Below are positions 1-14,011 of a stretch of DNA of 64,000 nt, in pieces. Numbering within the stretch: the stretch's first letter is position 1; every line of letters starts with the position of its first letter. The position numbers were made by a program, and so were the translations under genes. The DNA is from Pegea sp. RAD2-039 (taxonomy: Eukaryota; Chordata; Thaliacea; Salpida; Salpidae), in NCBI GenBank assembly GCA_034620365.1, contig JAQGEQ010000344.1:186001-250000 (forward strand), read 5' to 3'. The notes under the pieces were generated by a model, which was not told the origin of the DNA, ran no database searches, and saw only the letters and a list, made by a program, of their open reading frames with translations.

Positions 1-72
1 AATTAAAATCAGAAAACAAAAACTTTAATAAAATTAAAAATAATCTAAATTCAATTCTGATAAATTAGAAAA

Positions 73-78
73 TTTATT
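73..78 (-). promoter_or_regulatory. poly(A) signal AATAAA downstream of MFSD12
   Basis: AATAAA on the minus strand, about 140 bp past the MFSD12 stop. It is the nearest canonical hexamer, but in such AT-rich DNA the motif is common, so the assignment is tentative. Confidence 0.4.
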
Positions 79-217
79 CATAAACTAACCTATATATTTG
101 ATACCTACATAAACAATTAGAAATTTAATGAAAGCATTCACCCATATTATCTAAAGGTGGGCAAAAAAATCATTGAATTTAATTTATAATAATAAAATAT
201 AAATCAATAAAATGAAA

Positions 218-3200
218 TTACAAATGTGGAACCATATTTTGTAAAATAGCAACTGCAACTCCATTTGATATCTTGTCAAGTAAACTCATAATTCCATAAA
301 CAAAACCAGTAGTTGACTGAAACAACGAGAAATATGAAGATATCAACATCGAAATGCGTCTACTAACAGTGTTATCTCCAATTAGCTTCGAAATCATCGA
401 CAAAGCCATTACCAACATCACAGATCCACCCATTCCAAGTAAGACAGCGACACCCCAAAAGTAATTGTTTGTTGCATTTGCGTAAATAATCCAAATAGAA
501 GCAGAAACAGTTACCAAGCAACCGATCAAATATATGATCTATCAAAAGTTAGTGACAAAAGTTGGAAAAGTTGCAGCTTACCTGCTGTGAAAGGAATTTG
601 TTGAACTGGGTGACTATAATAGTCCCAATAAACCCAGATAGAAGTGATGCTAATGGGACCATGGCAGTGTAAGAAAACTTCAAATTCAAAGTGTATGTCA
701 AATACATAGGTAGATAAACCTGTATAATCTCAGCTGATTTATAGAATAATTATCGATTTATCATACCTGTGATAGATTAACTACTAATCTCGCTGACATG
801 TAGATAAATCCATTCTGTTTAAAAATTCAAACGAATAAATTACAAAATACAAGTTTCTCAATTACTCTTCACTTGATATTATTCATCAAAATTCACGTTT
901 GAACCAATGAAAAACTTATTTGCTTTTCGTAAAATCAGATTTTTTAATAATAAACGGTTAAAACAAATATTTATTTATTTAGAAAACTTTTAAATCATTT
1001 TATCGTAAATTTGTTTTTGAACAATTATTCAAATTCACAATGATTTGGTTCGATAAAGTTCATGAGCAAAATGACTTGGGATTTTTTCAAACAAAAGTTT
1101 TTGTAGTGAAATAGAACGTGGGAACTTTAAGTAAACAATAAATTGATGAAAACAAATATGAAGTTATGAAATAAACTTACGAGATAAAAATACGGATTTT
1201 TAAACCAAATCCTCCAACTTATAGGCGAATTCTCATCAACGCCTTCTTGTTCTAATAAAAAAATCAGATTTAAGTATTTGTTCAACAATTGAATTTATCT
1301 TACCACAACTATTTAAATTCAGACAATTTGTAGATTTCTCTTCAAGAAAAATGTGAAAAATTAAAGAACAGAAAAGACCAGAGCCAGCGATTGTTAAAAC
1401 TAAGTTCTGTAAAGTGGTTGTTAGTAGCTACAACAAATCAGAGGTTTGAGCGGCTTACACGTATTGAAGGTAGTTCATTTGGAGATAAATCTGACGAGGA
1501 TGGGTTGATGAATGCAAGTATAAGTAAATAGATACAAACATTACTAGTGACAGTAACTGCATATCTGTAAAAAAAATAAAGTTTTTAAAATGTTGGAGTG
1601 AAAACCAATTGAACCTTAATGAGTTGAGGAAGACTTGGTCTCGTTCAGTCACTGACAGATCTGATACCAAAGCTAAATGACTTATCTGGGTCGCAGCCCA
1701 TCCAAACTGAAATATTATCACAAATGGAACGTAATAAATGAACTTGGATAATTCTGAAGTTCCTTCACTACAACCGAGGCAATTAATAAACAATAAAGGA
1801 AACGAAACAGCAACACATATAGTTCCTGATAAATAAATAATTCAGTTGAGAGTTGTTGATAGTTTAATTGTTGAGCTACACAAATATATAATTATTAATA
1901 TTTATTTTTATAATTTAAATTTAATAATTACAATAATAAGGCGAATAATACTTTCTCTTATTTAAACAAGTGGGTTATATCAAATATTAAAAACTATTAA
2001 ATCAATATCAATGTCTTCTTGCTTGAGTCTGCAGAATCATTTTAAGAGTCGAGTTGGAATTTTGAGTTGGTTATGAGTGATGTTTTTTGATAATTTTAAA
2101 AGTTTAATTTTCAAAAGATTTTTTTTGACATAAAATAAAAAAAGAATTATTTTTTTTGAAGTAAATAGATCATGGAAAAGCTTGTTAATACAAACTAACT
2201 TCTTGATTAAAAAGATTTCTATAATTTAGAAACAAATTAAAACTTATTCTGATTCTCATTTTAATAAAATATAGTTAAGATATAGAAAAAGAAGTATAAT
2301 TTATAGTATTTTTTACATAATTATATAAATTCGTTTTTATTATATGAATTAAACAAAATAACTATACAAATAATTCTTATAGAGCTTAAGTCACATTAGT
2401 TAGCAATAAACTTATCAAACCTAATAATAGTAATTAACTATTACTCGTTAGAGTTTTAATGAGTATCAATTTAATTTCACAAAATGATTTAACAGTTTAC
2501 TGATTAGTTTTATATAAAATGAGCTAACATTATCACTGACTTGAAGATCTAACTTGTTACAAACTTAAGTAACAAGTCAATCTACAAATTATATTTCAAT
2601 TGTCTTTCAGTAGAAAGAATTATAATTAATAATATATCTACAAATATCTACTAAGCTCATTACTTTATTATCAAAAAGTTTAAATCGGGTATTTGAAGCA
2701 ATTAATAATCTAATAAAGTAAAATTGACAGATTTATCAATTAAATCATGAAAATCTCACCTAATAAGTGCCATGATTTTCGCTTCGTATATCGACAAAAC
2801 CAAATAGTTCTATCTGATTCATATCCAATAAAAGTAGTTGAAGCCCCATCAGCAATCTGACCAATTAGTAGTATATACCCAGCAGTTGGTTGACTAAAAC
2901 TCAACACCTGATTAACATAAAAGTATCAGAGCAAGACAGAATTTATTTTTACAAAAAATTATTAGAAATACTTTAACAAATATTTAATCAAATGGAAAAG
3001 TCTGTAGTTGTCATTTATAAATATCAAATAATAATTATATTCGACTCTATGTGATAAAGTTTATAATTATTCAAATTCCTATCAAGTAACTTGAAGTATT
3101 TTCATCTGATTATATTAAGTTAACTTTGATATTAAATCCACTTAAAGAATATAAAATATTAAGGTTCAAACCTCTTGAAAAAAGAGTAACAAATAAGTGA

Positions 3201-3279
3201 ACCACATTGTAGCACATAAGTCATTAAGTATATGTCCAAATCCAAACACAAGTTTTTGTTTGATAGATAAAGCAGTCAT
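218..3279 (-). CDS. MFSD12: MFSD12-like major facilitator transporter (9 exons, complete)
   Basis: Multi-pass membrane transporter of the MFSD12 branch of the major facilitator superfamily; vertebrate MFSD12 acts in lysosome and melanosome membranes in cysteine import. Exons (minus): 3279-3172, 2907-2760, 1825-1615, 1564-1459, 1406-1304, 1251-1181, 814-767, 719-582, 538-218; all use GT/AG and phases join to a predicted 417 aa (human about 480). Family signatures seen: [19 protein letters not shown] at the N terminus, IGQIADG followed by GYESDR, the [15 protein letters not shown] segment, LVVNLSQ, and near the C terminus [16 protein letters not shown]. The start is the ATG at 3279, whose peptide matches the family N terminus directly. 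The charged loop between the two halves is shorter than in human. No neighbour is functionally linked. Family assignment is secure; substrate is inferred. Confidence 0.93.
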
Positions 3280-6081
3280 CTTACTGATTCTAATTTTTAC
3301 AAAATTTTAAACCTGATATTTAAACATAAAAATTACATAAATTGTAACAGCACAATTTTATTTAAACAATTTCAACAAGAATTTTAATAAGTTTTATAAA
3401 TTATAATACATAAATTATCATTCTATAGCTTTATACTATAATAGTATATCATAAAAAGATAGTGATTATATATAATATCTTTAGGTTAGATTTATAAATA
3501 AATTTATTAAAAAAAAATAAATTTTGTTTAAAAATATTTCATTCACAAAATTAAACGAACAAAACAACTGAATGAAAAACCAAATATAAAAAAGAATTAT
3601 CCAAAAAACTATTAAACTTTATTTACCAAATTATTTGTCAGTTTATTGTTACAAAAACAGGTAGCCACAGGCAAATTTGTTTTCATTTAACCACAGAAAG
3701 TAAATCCTAAACTAAACTTACTAAATGAAATCATGTGGTAAGGTAAACATAAATAAGAAAATATGAATTTAGCTGATTTATGAGAACAATATGGCTTTTT
3801 TCGATAACAATTTTTGTACAACCAGTAAAAAAACTGTGTTTAAGATAGAAATTATTTCACCATAAAAACTCAATTTCCAAAATATTCCTGAGAATTATAT
3901 TTGTGATTTAATTGCTCTTTTACTTTAATCTTTATTTTTTTGTAACATAATCAAACCAAAATTTAGGCAAAATAGCAAACCAAATTTTATTTTTCAAATA
4001 TATTTTAGTTTTTGAGTGACAAATTTTTATAAAAAAAAAAGCAATCAACGTCCAAAATTGTCATAATAATAATAATAAGTTGAAATAAGTCTCTCTCAGA
4101 TAGCTTTAATCTTAGTGAGAGGTGCTTTGAAAGCTAATGCAGAATCGAAATCAACATATTTCAGTTGTTTTATTAAACTTTATATGAAGACTAAGTTATA
4201 ACAACAATTTTATCTTTAGGTTTTGGTAGCATTTTGCATAAGATAAGTGTTTTCTTAGTTTATTTTTTTCTCTAAAATATCTTCTAGGTCAACTTTTCAT
4301 CAAGTACTTCAATGGATTCTTCCAAATACTTCTCTAAAATGTCTACTCATACATCTTTAAAATATGATTAAAACAGCATCGTTGTTAAAGTTAACAACAA
4401 ACTTATTTTTTCAATTTATCGTAAGCTAACGACTTAGTTTACTTCTTATCCTTTCTTTAGCATTCTAACGAACTATTTTACGAAAAAAAAGTATCTAAAT
4501 TGTCTCTTTTATTAAATGAATTTTTTCTTAAAATGTTTGATGCTTCCAACAAAAGCTTTCTGTTTTTTAAATTTGTGAACAGTTAAGACAAATTAATAAA
4601 AAGCTAAATTTCGATAAAAGTATTTTTGTTAAAGACTTGATTTGTCACTCTTTTTTAAGTGAAAACTTTCTTTTGTTTGGAAAACAATTAATAACAAAAA
4701 TTGATTTAATATAATTATTATTTAATATTTATTTATAATATTTATTTAGACTTATATATAAGTCTGTCAAAACAGTTAGAACTTAAACTCTCGAAGAACC
4801 TCAATTTACTAGTTATTTAAAATGTTAAATAAAGAACAAAAATTGATATAAAAGTCTTTTGAATTAGTCATTTTTTCCAATATCAATTAATTAACAAAAT
4901 AACCTCATCTACAGTTTTTTTGTAAAACAAGTTATAGTCGAAGGTGCTTAAAAGTCATAATTAAAATCATCTTCAACTTAAAGTTTTGCGTTTCCTAGTT
5001 GGGCAGTAGTTGGCCAGACTAACAACGCCTTTTTACCCGAGTTTTTTATGGACTTTTTCTTGTCGCAAATTACCGTTACACTACGGAAACGGACACACAA
5101 TTATGAGATTTATAAAGTTATTTGATTATTTTTATAAACTGATATGCAAATACTTTCAAACATTTCAAATATCTGTGTTTTCTTTTATATAACAGACTTC
5201 ATAGTCTATATACTAACCATTATACAGCCTTTGCAAGAGCTTTCAAAGTTTAAATAGATCATAATTTATTTTAATTTCTTAAGTTTATTTTGGATCAATA
5301 TTTTTGAAATTCGTTTAGATTTTAGTAAGCGAATAATTTAAAGTGAAACCACCATTTAGCAGGGGCCAATTTCAACGAAATTGTGAGATTTTAGATTTCT
5401 GTGTATGACTTGAGATTTAATTACGATTTTGTAATATCAATGAAAATTATTCCAATTGTAAATTTTATTAGAAGTTTTCATTTTTGGAATTTTTATCTGA
5501 ATTTATATTTGTTTATTTATTTGTAGTTATATACTTTCATAAAGCCTTTTTTATGCTTTTGATTTACTTGTACAATGATAATAAATGTAATATTTCTATC
5601 AAATGTTTAAATATGAAATTTTCCTGGTAGTCATCTTGATTTTTATATATTTTATTTTATTAGTCTTTTCATTTTTTTTTAACTTGAAATGATTTTATCA
5701 TTTCTACTTATTATTTAAACCTTATTTAATTTATTTTCTAATATTTAAAATTGTTATTTATTTTTAATGAAAAATCATAATAAATTTTTGATGTTTTTTA
5801 TATTTTCTGAAAAATTTATTAAATAAATGTGATGAAGAATTTTGTACTTTTAAAGTAATAACAACTCATATTTTAAAATTATTTTTAAACTGATTTTTAG
5901 TTGAAATAAATATTTTTATTCAAATAAATACCAGATTTTATGCAATTAAATCTTTTTACTGCTATCTGTTATCATTAACATAAAACTAATTGATGAAATT
6001 GATAATTTAAACAATTTGAATAATTATATCTTAAATTAATTAATGAATTTTATGTAGTTCTAGCAATTTTGTTAAGAAATT
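3280..6081. other. Intergenic AT-rich stretch between divergent MFSD12 and TNPO3
   Basis: About 2.8 kb between two divergently transcribed genes, so it should hold both promoters. It is mostly A/T homopolymer-rich sequence. A short patch around 4995-5100 is richer in G and C than its surroundings, but I cannot assign it to a gene. The 60-residue frame there has no recognisable similarity or splice context. Confidence 0.5.
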
Positions 6082-9000
6082 ATGGCAAACACTCGATGTA
6101 GTGTTGATATGGTTCTTATTGCTGTCAATAAGTTATATAATGAACCAAACACATTAGAAAAAGAAAAAGCATCAAGGTGGTTAAATGATTTTCAACGCTC
6201 AGTATGTTTCAAATTCATACTTTGATTACTTAGTAAAGTTTTAATCTAAGACTTATTAATCTAAGGTTTTTTAATTATACATTTAGAAGATATTAATATT
6301 TGATAAAAACATAAAATTGAATTATTTCAAGTCATTAAAATTTGTTATTAAACTTTTATGTGAATTTTATAGTTGGCCTTTTAATTAATTATATTTACAA
6401 TTATTTTATTATTTAAAAACTCCTTTAAAGTTTGATACTAAAAGTTAAGTTTGTTTAAAGATATTATCTAGAAGGTATTTTTAGCTATAAGCAACAACAC
6501 GTATAAGTTTATAATTATTGAATATTTTTCAGGTGTTTGCTTGGGAAACTTCTGATAAATTACTTCAAACAAAAAATGATGTAGAATCTACATATTTTGC
6601 TGCTCAGACAATGAGATCAAAAGTAGATTTTGATTACAAATGAAATTAATCTGTTTCATTGTTTCTATTTTTAGGTTTTATATTCTTTTAATGAACTGCC
6701 TGAGAGTAGTCACATGTCTTTAAAGGATTCTCTTTTGAATCATATTGAGCAACTTTATAATATGTCTCCTGTGATTCTTACACAAGTAAATTTTGAATTT
6801 TTATAAAAACTTAAAATATTTTTATCAATATTTTTATAGAATAAAACAATAAAATATTCTTTTGAATTTTAATCTTTTCCATTCAGCTACTTTTAAAGAA
6901 ATTTTTTTGTCTGATGGAAAGTTTCTATCAATTTTAGTTTTAAACAAACCATGTGAGACATTTTATGAGCTATTTGGGATTGACTTAGCATCACAACACT
7001 ATAAAAAGTGATATGAACAATTAGTGACTAGTTATCTATTTAATTTTTTCAATTGTGCGACATTTTAAAAGAATTATTTTGCTTTTTTTAAGCAGTAATT
7101 GATGTTTTTTAGCTTTCTCTCGCTGTATGTGACTTGGCTCTTCAGATGATCACGTGGAAAAATCCTGCAGTAACTTTTATGCAAACGTAATCTTCACAAA
7201 TCTCTTTCTAATTATTATGTTTTTTAAATAATAACATTTATATTTCAACTTTCTTATTGTAGTTCTATTTCATAATATTTTCTAAACTTGATAAAATTTT
7301 GATAAAAACTTTTACTTATAACATCAGAAAGTCATCATAGAGTAACATTTCAATAAATTCAATTAACCTGCTTAGCACCTTGAAACCCACATCATTTTTA
7401 TGATAAAATCTTTGAAAATTGTCATATGTTTTTGCAGATATGCAAATAATAAAGATTCTTTGGTGTATCTATTGGAGTTATTAACAGTACTCCCAGAAGA
7501 AGTAAAAATTCGAAAAAAGTCCTCCTATATTCTGATCTTCATCTTTTTCAGGTGAAGAATAAATCTTTGAGACTTGGAGATAATCGACGTAATGAGGTTA
7601 TGGAAGAGATGGAAAATTCAGCACCAATGGTTGTTGATTTGTTAAAAGCTTATCTCAGTGAAGGTTTGATAATAGTTAGTAAAATCTTATTTGCATATGG
7701 TTGTCTCATTTGCATATGGTTGTTTCATTTGCATATGGTTGTCTCATTTGCATATGGTTGTCTCATTTGCATATGGTTGTCTCATTTGCATATGGTTGTT
7801 TCATTTGCATATGGTTGTTTCATTTGCATATGGTTGTCTCATTTGCATATGGTTGTCTCATTTGCATATGGTTGTTTCATTTGCATATGGTTGTTTCATT
7901 TGCATATGGTTGTCTTATTTGCATATGGTTGTCTCATTTGCATATGGTTGTTTCATTTGCATATGGTTGTTTCATTTGCATATGGTTGTTTCATTTGCAT
8001 ATGGTTGTTTCATTTGCATATGGTTGTCTCATTTGCATATGGTTGTCTCATTTGCATATGGTTGTCTTATTTGCATATGGTTGTCTTATTTGCATATGGT
8101 TGTCTTATTTGCATATGGTTGTTTCATTTGCATATGGTTGTCTCATTTGCATATGGTTGTCTCATTTGCATATGGTTGTTCCATTTTACAATTTTATATT
8201 TTCAGAAACAACAAAGAATGATAAAACGATGAGTAAAATCTTTAAATGTCTCGCTAGTTGGTTTTATCTCGCTATTTTACCTGGTAACCATGTTGCAAGG
8301 AGCAAACTACTAGATTTCCCATTTGCAATTTTAGTAAGTTAATTACTTTTTCGGTCATATTTTCACGATACCAGCTTACAGCAAGACATTGGTACTTCCA
8401 ACTTATTATACGAAGCAGCATGTGATTGTGTTTGTGCTGCTCTTTATACTACTGAAGACATCAACAGACATTCAGATCTAGTAACAACTTTGTTTCATGG
8501 AACTCATAAATTGCGAGAAACATTTCATAGTGCTGTGGCACACGAAGATACTGACAAGTTTGTACCTCACTACTTGCTACTTCTACTTCTTACTTGTGTC
8601 TTTAAGGTGTATGAGCCTTTGTCGTGTCTTTTCTGAACTCACCGAAACCTTGATGGATACTATTGTTTCAAGTCCTAACGAAGGTTTAGGTGATTTAAAG
8701 ACCTTGGATTTACTTTTGATATGCAACGGGCATTTTCAATACGATGTCAGTTACATCTAACTTTCACAACTAACCTCTAACTTCAAAACACATCAACAGG
8801 TCGCCGAAATCACTTTCAACGCTTGGTATCGCTTGTCAGAGATGCTGCATCGATCCACGAATGATTTAAAGACCATCTTCACGCCCTTCATTGAAAGATT
8901 AATCTACTCAATCGTCAGACATTGTCAGATGGAACCTGATACAGTACTTGATCAATTACATTCGTGTGTTGTCAATAATTTTGTTGGTTTTTAGGATAAA

Positions 9001-12000
9001 TTGTTGGATGAGAATGATGACTTTTATGACTTCCGTCTTCGAGTAACTGATCTTGTTCGAGATGTAGTAGGTCTTGTTGGAGCTACTCAGTGTTACAGTC
9101 ATCTTTTCTCACTGCTGAGTAACGTGAAAAACCCTCCTAGTTGGGATGTAACTGAAGCAACATTATTTGTGATGAGTGCGATTGCCAAAAATATCGATTT
9201 GTAAGTTCGCATCTGGTTGTTGATAGCTAGTAAGATTAGTATCTTGGTTTGTGTCTACTGTTCCAAGGTGTTCAGGGTTTTGTTGGTCTATACTTCTGCA
9301 ATATCCTGACTTATGTGATTGTACTTGCTTCATCTTTTATAGAACACTAAAAATGATAAAAGTCCCAAAATATCGTGGAAGGTAACTCCGTCCATAAAGT
9401 CCTGGTCCACCACCTTTGACGACCTTCGTCAACAATCTCTAGTTAGTCCTGCCCTGGTACCCAAGTGTGTGGTTTCCCTGGGACATCACCTCTTGTCTTC
9501 CTTCTGATGGATGACTTCAGGGACTTTCACAAACCTTCTTCTTCACACATCTACGGATGTTTATTTTATCCGCTTACTTCTTGAATACAATTTTTACCAA
9601 CCACAAAACTTTAGAGAAGAGGAAGCAACGACAAGTCAAGTCTTGCAAGCAATCGTTTCTCTTCCAGATGATGTACATATCATACTGAAACATACGAGTG
9701 TGGTAATGTTAGGTGAACTTGCCAAGTGGATATCTGCTCATTCTCATATATTAGGTTTGTATCAATCAATCTAACTACATCTCAAAGTGATCTGTACAGA
9801 TCCGATCTTACAATTTCTCACTGGAGCCTTGCACACAAAAGAATTATCTTCAGCTGCTGCTACGTCACTTCAGTACCTTTGTCTGGCATGTACAGATGGT
9901 ATGACCCAACACCATGCGTCCCTTGTTCAATTAATTTCAGTATCTGATCATCTACACATCTCAAATGAAGCTTCTTTAGGATTATTAAAAGGTTTGAAGA
10001 GATTTGGTAGCAAGTCAGTTTTTATAGGAATGATTTGCTTGTAGGTATTACATCTGTTCTCAATCGATTACCTGCTGAACAATGTCATTCTTGTGTAAGA
10101 CAACTTGTTCTTACTCAATCTGTTAGTATACAAAAAACTACAAGTTGTAATGAAACATCAAATCAAGGTTTGAGTTTCTTTCTATTTCATACATCAAATA
10201 GAAAATCATCACATTTATGAAGCATAAAATAAATTCAAATTTGTTGTGAAATGTTTAATAAAATGTAATTATTCGTAGATATCACAATACCCTTGGATAG
10301 ATTAGCAGCAATTTTTCAAGGACTACGTTCAGATAAAAACTCTCAGACGCACACCAAACTGATATGTGAAAATGTCTTCAAGGAAGTGAGTTCCATACAT
10401 CAAGTTGTTAACAACAAACGTGATAATTGTGTTGTTTGCAGTTGTGGCCTGTCTTATGTGAAATGTTAGAATATTGCAAAGCAGAAAACAAGATAGTTGA
10501 AAGGTGGTGTAGGTTGGTAAACATTTAATTCGATTAGTTGATGTAATAGTTTCGATTTTTAGGTGTATCAGGTTTGCTGTTCGATCTTGTGGTAAGACAG
10601 AAACAAATGAAATGTTAGAAGTAATTGGTGAGGCAATCGCAAATACTTATCGTTGCCATCAACATAGTTGTTTCTTGTATCTTGGAAGTGTTCTTGTAAG
10701 TATACAAACACAATTTGCTACAAACACAATTTGCCACAAACACAATTTGCTGCAAACACAATCTGCTACAAACACAATTTGCTACAAACACAATCTGCTA
10801 CAAACACAATCTGCTACAAACACAGTCTGCTACAAACACAATCTGCTACAAACACAATTTGCTACAAACACAATTTGCTACAAACACAATTTGCTACAAA
10901 CACAATCTGCTACAAACACAATTTGCTACAAACACAATCTGCTACAAACACAATTTGCTACAAACACAGTTTGCCACAAACACAATTTGCTACAAACACA
11001 ATTTGCCACAAACATAATTTGCTACAAACACAATCTGCTACAAACACAATCTACAAACACAATCTGCTACAAACAAAATTTTGTACAAACACAATCTACT
11101 ACAAACACAATTTTGTAGAAACAAAATTTTGTACAAACACAATTTGCTACAAACACAATTTGCTACAAACACAATTTGCTACAAACACAATTTGCTACAA
11201 ACACAATCTACTACAAACACAATTTGCTACAAACACAATTTGCTACAAACACAATTTGCTACAAACACAATCTGCTACAAACACAATCTACTACAAACAC
11301 AATTTGCTGCAAACACAATTTGCTACAAACACAATTTGCTACAAACACAATTTGCTACAAACACAATCTGCTACAAACACAATTTGCTACAAACACAGTT
11401 TGCCACAAACACAATTTGCTACAAACACAATTTGCCACAAACATAATTTGCTACAAACACAATCTGCTACAAACACAATTTGCTACAAACACAATCTGCT
11501 ACAAACAAAATTTTGTACAAACACAATCTACTACAAACACAATTTTGTAGAAACAAAATTTTGTACAAACACAATTTGCTACAAACACAATTTGCTACAA
11601 ACACAATTTGCTACAAACACAATCTACTACAAACACAATTTGCTACAAACACAATTTGCTACAAACACAATTTGCTACAAACACAATTTGCTACAAACAC
11701 AATCTGCTACAAACACAATCTACTACAAACACAATTTGCTGCAAACACAATTTGCTACAAACACAATTTGCTACAAACACAATTTGCTACAAACATAATC
11801 TACTACAAACACAATCTGCTACAAACATAATTTGCCACAAACACAATTTGCTACAAACACAATTTTGCACAAACACAATTTGCTACAAACACAATTTGCT
11901 ACAAACACAATTTTGTACAAACACAATTTGCCACAAACACAATTTGCTACAAACATAATTTGCTACAAACAAAATTTTGTACAAACACAATTTGCTACAA

Positions 12001-13853
12001 ACACAATTTGCTACAAACACAATTTGCTACAAACACAATCTACTACAAACACAATTTGCTACAAACACAATTTGCTACAAACACAATTTGCTACAAACAC
12101 AATCTGCTACAAACACAGTTTGCTACAAACACAATTTGCTACAAACACAATTTGCTACAAACACAATCTGCTACAAACACAATCTGCTACAAACACAATC
12201 TGCTACAAACACAATTTGCCACAAACACAATTTGCTACAAACACAATTTTGCACAAACACAATTTGCTACAAACACAATTTGCTACAAACACAATTTGCT
12301 ACAAACACAATCTGCTACAAACACAATCTGCTACAAACATAATTTGCCACAAACACAATTTGCTACAAACACAATTTTGCACAAACACAATTTGCTACAA
12401 ACACAATTTGCTACAAACACAATTTGCTACAAACACAGTTTGCCACAAACACAATTTGCTACAAACACAATTTGCTACAAACACAATCTGCTACAAACAC
12501 AATCTGCTACAAACACAATTTTGCACAAACACAATTTGCTACAAACACAATTTTGCACAAACACAATTTGCTACAAACACAATTTGCTACAAACACAATT
12601 TGCTACAAACACAGTTTGCCACAAACACAATTTGCTACAAACACAATTTGCTACAAACACAATCTGCTACAAACACAATCTGCTACAAACACAATTTTGC
12701 ACAAACACTATTTGCTACAAACACAATTTGCTACAAACACAATCTACTACAAACACAATTTGCTACAAACACAATCTGCTACAAACACAGTTTGCTACAA
12801 ACACAATTTGCTACAAACACAATTTGCTACAAACACAATCTGCTACAAACACAATCTGCTACAAACACAATTTGCCACAAACACAATTTGCTACAAACAC
12901 AATTTGCTACAAACTTATTCAACTACAAACCGATTTTCAGGTTGATGTTTACGATGACAATCCAGTTTTATTGTCACTTCTAAATAGCTTTTTAGAACCT
13001 CTTTTTAAACTACTCAATGAAGACAAAGGTTTAGAAAATAATCCAGATACGGTTGATGATTTATTCCGTCTCTGCAACAGGTACAAGACATCCTCAAAAC
13101 TGATAACATCCTAAATATTCTTCATCTTCTAGATTCATCGAACATAATCCTTTTCAATTCTTATCACATCAAGCTTGTTCACCTCTACTCCATTGCGCCA
13201 TCAAGTGTTTAAAACATGATCAACGTGAAGCTAACCAATCAGTGACCAAGTTTTTACGTTGTGTCATTACTTGTCGTCCTCCTCAGGTTTGTATGACGTC
13301 ACAATTTCACTATAAGTCCTCATGCGTGTGTATAGGGACAAAATGGCGCCCGACAGAAAATAACTGATGAAGTAGTACAAACATTTGGAGAAGCAATCGT
13401 GAATGACTCTTTGATCGCTTGTCTCTTCCACATTCCATCGTACCTGTATCCAGACATCGCAGAATTATGGTGGCAACTGATACAGCGAGATCGAGCAGTT
13501 AGTCTTTGCTCTTCCATTTCTTATTCTTCACTTAGTTGTTTACAGATGTTTGCTGATTGGTTGAAACAAGCGCTAAATGCTTTACCAGCAGGTGCAAGTT
13601 TAGCAACAGCTACAAGTGAACAGACATTCGCGTTTCATTCAAATATTATCTGGTTTGTATATTCAGTGTTTGCAAATATTTTTTTGAAACTTTTAATTTG
13701 TATTTTTAGATATTTAAATTAGATTTTAGTTTTGAATTAATATTTTCAGTTTATTGTATCTGTAGTAAAATCTACTAAAATCTTGTTTATAGCGCTAAGG
13801 AATGGACAGCAGTGAGCTATCACCTACGTGATTTCTGTCGCTTGTACAGATGA
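6082..13853 (+). CDS. TNPO3: Transportin-3 (importin-beta family), 22 exons, complete
   Basis: Nuclear import receptor of the importin-beta family; TNPO3 carries SR splicing factors into the nucleus. Exons: 6082-6201, 6533-6622, 6675-6785, 7113-7186, 7438-7501, 7552-7663, 8206-8333, 8382-8557, 8607-8745, 8800-8943, 8995-9200, 9615-9754, 9800-9991, 10045-10167, 10279-10385, 10442-10512, 10563-10695, 12941-13080, 13133-13286, 13336-13497, 13546-13652, 13793-13853. All phases agree; predicted 917 aa against 923 in human. Landmarks in order: the N-terminal [91 protein letters not shown] and the C-terminal LRDFCRLYR. The start at 6082 gives the family N terminus. Two introns are expanded by minisatellites (7664-8205, 10696-12940). 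Orthology is clear over the whole length. Confidence 0.96.
7689..8186. repeat. 19-bp minisatellite, 26 units, in a TNPO3 intron; every unit holds ATTTGCAT
   Basis: Tandem repeat of TTGCATATGGTTGTCTCAT with C/T changes at two or three positions. I counted 26 GCATATGG cores from 7693 to 8168, an exact spacing of 25 x 19 bp with no indels. Each unit contains the octamer ATTTGCAT (reverse complement ATGCAAAT) overlapping a CATATG hexamer. The array fills most of the intron between the exons ending 7663 and starting 8206. Because 19 is not a multiple of 3 and the unit lacks stop codons, long artificial frames run through it. Confidence 0.97.
10702..12917. repeat. 16-bp minisatellite, about 138 units, in a TNPO3 intron
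   Basis: Tandem repeat of CTACAAACACAATTTG and variants (AATCTG, AATCTA, TTTTGTAC, TTTTGCAC, TTGCCAC, ACAGTT). It makes up nearly all of the 2.2-kb intron between the exons ending 10695 and starting 12941. Higher-order structure is visible: a distinctive block with two ACAAAATTTTGT palindromes starts at 11071 and again at 11503, 432 bp (27 x 16) later, with similar unit variants on both sides. All three forward frames are open for long stretches because the unit has no stop codon; these frames are not coding. Confidence 0.97.
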
Positions 13854-14005
13854 TCCAACAACTTTCAGTTATCGCTGAATGTATATCATGATGATCTTCA
13901 TCAGATTGAACCAAAAACTGAATCATGAAACTAGACGTGAGATTTTTGCTGTTTTCAGCATCTTTAAAGCTCATCAAATAGTTCGTTTTTGTGACTTTGT
14001 GCTAA

Positions 14006-14011
14006 AATAAA
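14006..14011 (+). promoter_or_regulatory. poly(A) signal AATAAA of TNPO3
   Basis: AATAAA about 150 bp after the TNPO3 stop at 13853, the first canonical hexamer downstream on this strand. Confidence 0.5.

Noticed and set aside
7552-8342. Forward frames of 176-226 codons with repeated [17 protein letters not shown]-like peptides
   Set aside because: Same artefact from the stop-free 19-bp repeat; only the first part (7552-7663) and the end (8206-8333) are real TNPO3 exons.
9511-9614. Extension of the TNPO3 exon upstream to the ATG at 9511
   Set aside because: The acceptor TTTAG before 9615 joins the preceding exon in phase and restores the family sequence; the extra residues have no counterpart in TNPO3.
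10612-13114. Long forward open frames (up to about 384 codons) with a 16-residue period
   Set aside because: They run through the 16-bp minisatellite inside a TNPO3 intron. The unit has no stop and its length is not a multiple of 3, so all three frames stay open. Flanking TNPO3 exons splice over it in phase.
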